Part shown: positions 5,986 to 7,662 of the stretch, one piece after another
Position numbering within the stretch: the first letter of the stretch is position 1
How the letters are laid out: every line of letters starts with the position of its first letter
The notes under the pieces: generated by a model
Told to the model about the DNA's origin: nothing
Database searches by the model: none
Seen by the model: only the letters and a program-made list of their open reading frames with translations
Made by a program: the position numbers and the translations under genes
Assembly: GCA_017543805.1 (NCBI GenBank)
Contig: JAFYFK010000175.1
Coordinates: 1-7,662 of the forward strand
DNA length: 7,662 nt
Direction: 5' to 3'
Source: Bacillota bacterium
GTDB lineage: Bacteria > Bacillota > Clostridia > Peptostreptococcales > Anaerovoracaceae

Positions 5986-5997
5986 TTGCCCGGAGGC
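5966..5997 (+). repeat. 32-nt imperfect palindrome covering the prmA -10 box and ribosome binding site
   Basis: GCCTCCGG (5966-5973) pairs with CCGGAGGC (5990-5997). Inside, after a C-C mismatch, CAAAT (5975-5979) pairs with ATTTG (5984-5988) around the loop TATG. The 3' arm contains the GGAGG (5992-5996) that serves the ATG at 6005. As DNA it is a dyad centred on the -10 box; as RNA it would hide the ribosome binding site. Confidence 0.85.
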
Positions 5998-6004
5998 AGG
6001 CTTA

Positions 6005-6916
6005 ATGAAATACACCGAATACAAAGTCATAACGGATCTGGACAAACTTGACGGACTCTGCGGAGATCTGGCAGCGGCAGGCGTCAGCGGACTGGTGATA
6101 AACGACCCCAGGGACGCCGAATACTTCGATAAAGGCGCGGCGGGCTGGGTCATCTGGGACTATGTCGACAAGTCCGTCATGGAGCAGTTTGAGGAAGCCC
6201 CTTCCGTAACCTTTTATATCGAAGAAGGCAAAACTCTCCCGGAAGGCGCAGCGTCGCTGATCCGGGGCTTTGAGGTTAAAAGGACTCTCGTCGACGACGA
6301 GGACTGGCTGCACAAGTGGGAAGAATACTATGTTCCCATGCGCCTCAGCCCGCGCGTCGTGGCAAAACCGGTCTGGAAGGAATTTGACCCGCAGCCGGGC
6401 GATATAGTAATAGACATAGATCCGGGCATGGCCTTCGGCACAGGCAGCAGCCCTACCAGTTACCTCGCGGTCAGGCTCATGGAGAAGCATTTCCCCGCGC
6501 CGTGTCTACAGGCTGTCGACATAGGCTGCGGCACCGGCATTCTGTCTATAATTGCGGCAAAGCTCGGAGCGGAAAAGATAACAGCCGTGGACATAGATCC
6601 GGAAGCCGTCCGGAGCACCGCGGCCAACGCGAAGATCAACGGCTGCGGGGACAGGATAACTGTCTTCCGGGGCAGTTTCGCGGAAAGCATAAACTGCAGA
6701 GCGGACGCCGTACTCGCGAATCTCACCGCGGAGCTGGTAATGGAGCTCTGCAATGACGTCGCGCGCATATGCAGGCCCGGCACAGTTTTTATTTCCAGCG
6801 GCATAATAGACGATAAAGAAGCCCTCTGCTGCGGGCGCATACAGAGGGCCGGATTCGAGATCATCGATATAGAGCGCGACGACTGCTGGAGCGCCGTCGC
6901 GGCAGTGAAGCTATAG
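6005..6916 (+). CDS. prmA: Ribosomal protein L11 methyltransferase (PrmA)
   Basis: An S-adenosylmethionine-dependent enzyme that trimethylates ribosomal protein L11 in the cytoplasm; 303 residues, close to the family norm. Residues 1-90 form the L11-recognising N-terminal domain, followed by the linker motif VDDEDWLHKWEEYY (96-109). DPGMAFGTGSSPTS (139-152) corresponds to the conserved AFGTGTHPTT block, here with the usual TH-PTT changed to SS-PTS. The SAM-binding core is VDIGCGTGILSIIAAKLGA (171-189), then AVDIDPEAV (194-202), and NLT (239-241) near the usual N-I/L-x motif. An ATG at 5981 is in frame, but GGAGG (5992-5996) eight bases before ATG 6005 and the match to family N-termini favour 6005. 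rsmE, a frequent neighbour of prmA in Bacillota, does not follow; a convergent gene does. The stop is TAG. Confidence 0.93.
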   Translation: MKYTEYKVITDLDKLDGLCGDLAAAGVSGLVINDPRDAEYFDKGAAGWVIWDYVDKSVMEQFEEAPSVTFYIEEGKTLPEGAASLIRGFEVKRTLVDDEDWLHKWEEYYVPMRLSPRVVAKPVWKEFDPQPGDIVIDIDPGMAFGTGSSPTSYLAVRLMEKHFPAPCLQAVDIGCGTGILSIIAAKLGAEKITAVDIDPEAVRSTAANAKINGCGDRITVFRGSFAESINCRADAVLANLTAELVMELCNDVARICRPGTVFISSGIIDDKEALCCGRIQRAGFEIIDIERDDCWSAVAAVKL

Positions 6917-6958
6917 TCGGTTTTTCGGGTGACGCGCACTAAAGCATCAAGACCTGCA

Positions 6959-7624
6959 TCAGTGTCTGCCTCTCTTCTTGTGATCAGCGGCTATCCTGTC
7001 CTTCCAGCTGTCCTTTAAAGGAGCGCCGCCGGCAACGCAGCACATGGCATCCGCCACAGTTTCGAAATTAAGTTTTGTGCCGATACCGTCAGGCACGTAA
7101 TTTACGGCGCGTTCAGCTCTTATGCCGTAGTTCTTTGCGGTCTCTATGGCGTCGATGTTGGCGCCCATGAATATGAATTCCCAGCCTGCCTCAGTGCGCG
7201 CTTCGACCAGCTTTTTGACCTCGTCGCTGCTGTATTTCCGGCTGGCGTTTTCCATGCCGTCGGTGGTGATCACGAAAAGCGTCTGAGCGGGAACGTCCTC
7301 GGGACGGATATACTTGTGGATATCCATGGTCTTATGGATGGCATCCCCCATGGCGTCCAGCAGGGCGGTGCATCCGCTTGCCTGATAGCTTTCGCGGGTC
7401 ATCTTAGGAACGTCCCCCACAGGGATGCGGTCGTGCAGGGTGCTGCTCGTGTCGTTGAAAGTTACCGTCGTAACGAGCACTCTGTTTCCGGAAGCCTTCT
7501 GCTTGTCGAGCATGGAATTGAAGCCTCCGATGGTGTCGTCCGTAAGCTCGTACATGGAACCGCTTGCGTCCAGAATAAAAACTACTTCGGTGATGTCGTT
7601 CTTTGCTGTGATCCTTTCTGTCAT
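6959..7624 (-). CDS. Cytoplasmic von Willebrand factor A (VWA) domain protein
   Basis: A single VWA domain of 221 residues with no signal peptide or membrane segment, so probably cytoplasmic. The metal-binding MIDAS is complete: D19-x-S21-x-S23 in FILDASGSM, T86 in GCTALLDA, and D122 in VITTDGMENAS. The segment WEFIFMGANIDAIETAKNYGI (148-168) and VNYVPDGIGTKLNF (175-188) are typical of a family of stand-alone clostridial VWA proteins with no assigned function that I recall. The last 25 residues are basic and end in KKRGRH. The ATG at 7624 has GGAGGG (7632-7637) seven bases upstream, a strong site. The gene ends 42 bases from the prmA stop on the opposite strand. A role as a metal-dependent protein-binding adaptor is the family expectation; the partner is unknown and may lie beyond the window edge. 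Confidence 0.9.
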   Translation of the reverse strand: MTERITAKNDITEVVFILDASGSMYELTDDTIGGFNSMLDKQKASGNRVLVTTVTFNDTSSTLHDRIPVGDVPKMTRESYQASGCTALLDAMGDAIHKTMDIHKYIRPEDVPAQTLFVITTDGMENASRKYSSDEVKKLVEARTEAGWEFIFMGANIDAIETAKNYGIRAERAVNYVPDGIGTKLNFETVADAMCCVAGGAPLKDSWKDRIAADHKKRGRH

Positions 7625-7662
7625 TTTATTTCCCTCCTGAATTAAAAACGCGGCTGTTTTTG

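Noticed and set aside
6917..6958. A terminator between the convergent prmA and VWA genes
   Set aside because: The 42 bases contain TCGGTTTTTCGGG but no stem of useful length followed by a T run on either strand.
7644..7661. AAAAAC and GTTTTT inverted repeat near the right edge as a terminator
   Set aside because: The stem is only six base pairs and mostly A-T, so it would be weak. The upstream gene that it might serve is not in the window.

Overview
The window looks like an ordinary chromosomal stretch from a member of Bacillota, most likely a fairly GC-rich clostridial lineage. The evidence is the type 2 (Firmicutes-style) GalT, an acyltransferase with a zinc-ribbon tail of a kind I know mainly from Clostridia, a YtrB/C-like ABC pair, strong GGAGG ribosome binding sites and short AT-rich intergenic gaps. 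Isoleucine is often written ATA and arginine AGG/AGA despite the GC-rich coding sequence. No phage, transposon, CRISPR array, tRNA or rRNA was seen. Lineage is inferred from gene content only.

Layout: (1) 3-1178, + strand: the 3' part of galT, ending at a bidirectional terminator (1200-1229). (2) 1251-3867, - strand: a two-gene unit, an acyltransferase followed by a GltS-type sodium/glutamate symporter. The acyltransferase frame is cut by one in-frame TAG directly after a degraded catalytic motif. (3) 3903-3977: two tandem terminator hairpins, one overlapping the probable acyltransferase promoter. (4) 3998-5818, - strand: a tight three-gene operon of ABC ATPase, ABC-2 permease and an XRE-AbrB fusion regulator. 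(5) 5819-6004: a divergent intergenic region with two promoters facing outward, a 14-bp dyad, and a 32-nt hairpin spanning the -10 box and ribosome binding site of the next gene. (6) 6005-6916, + strand: prmA, ribosomal protein L11 methyltransferase. (7) 6959-7624, - strand: a small cytoplasmic von Willebrand factor A (VWA) protein.

The genes do not form one pathway. They cover Leloir galactose metabolism (galT), phospholipid acylation with amino-acid uptake, a self-regulated ABC exporter, ribosomal protein modification and an uncharacterised VWA protein. I see no clear evidence of a new multi-gene system. The points most worth a second look are the amber codon in the acyltransferase, the hairpin at the prmA start, and the dyad that may be the operator of the ABC operon. 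At least three other genes here appear to end in TAG, which argues against TAG being a general sense codon.
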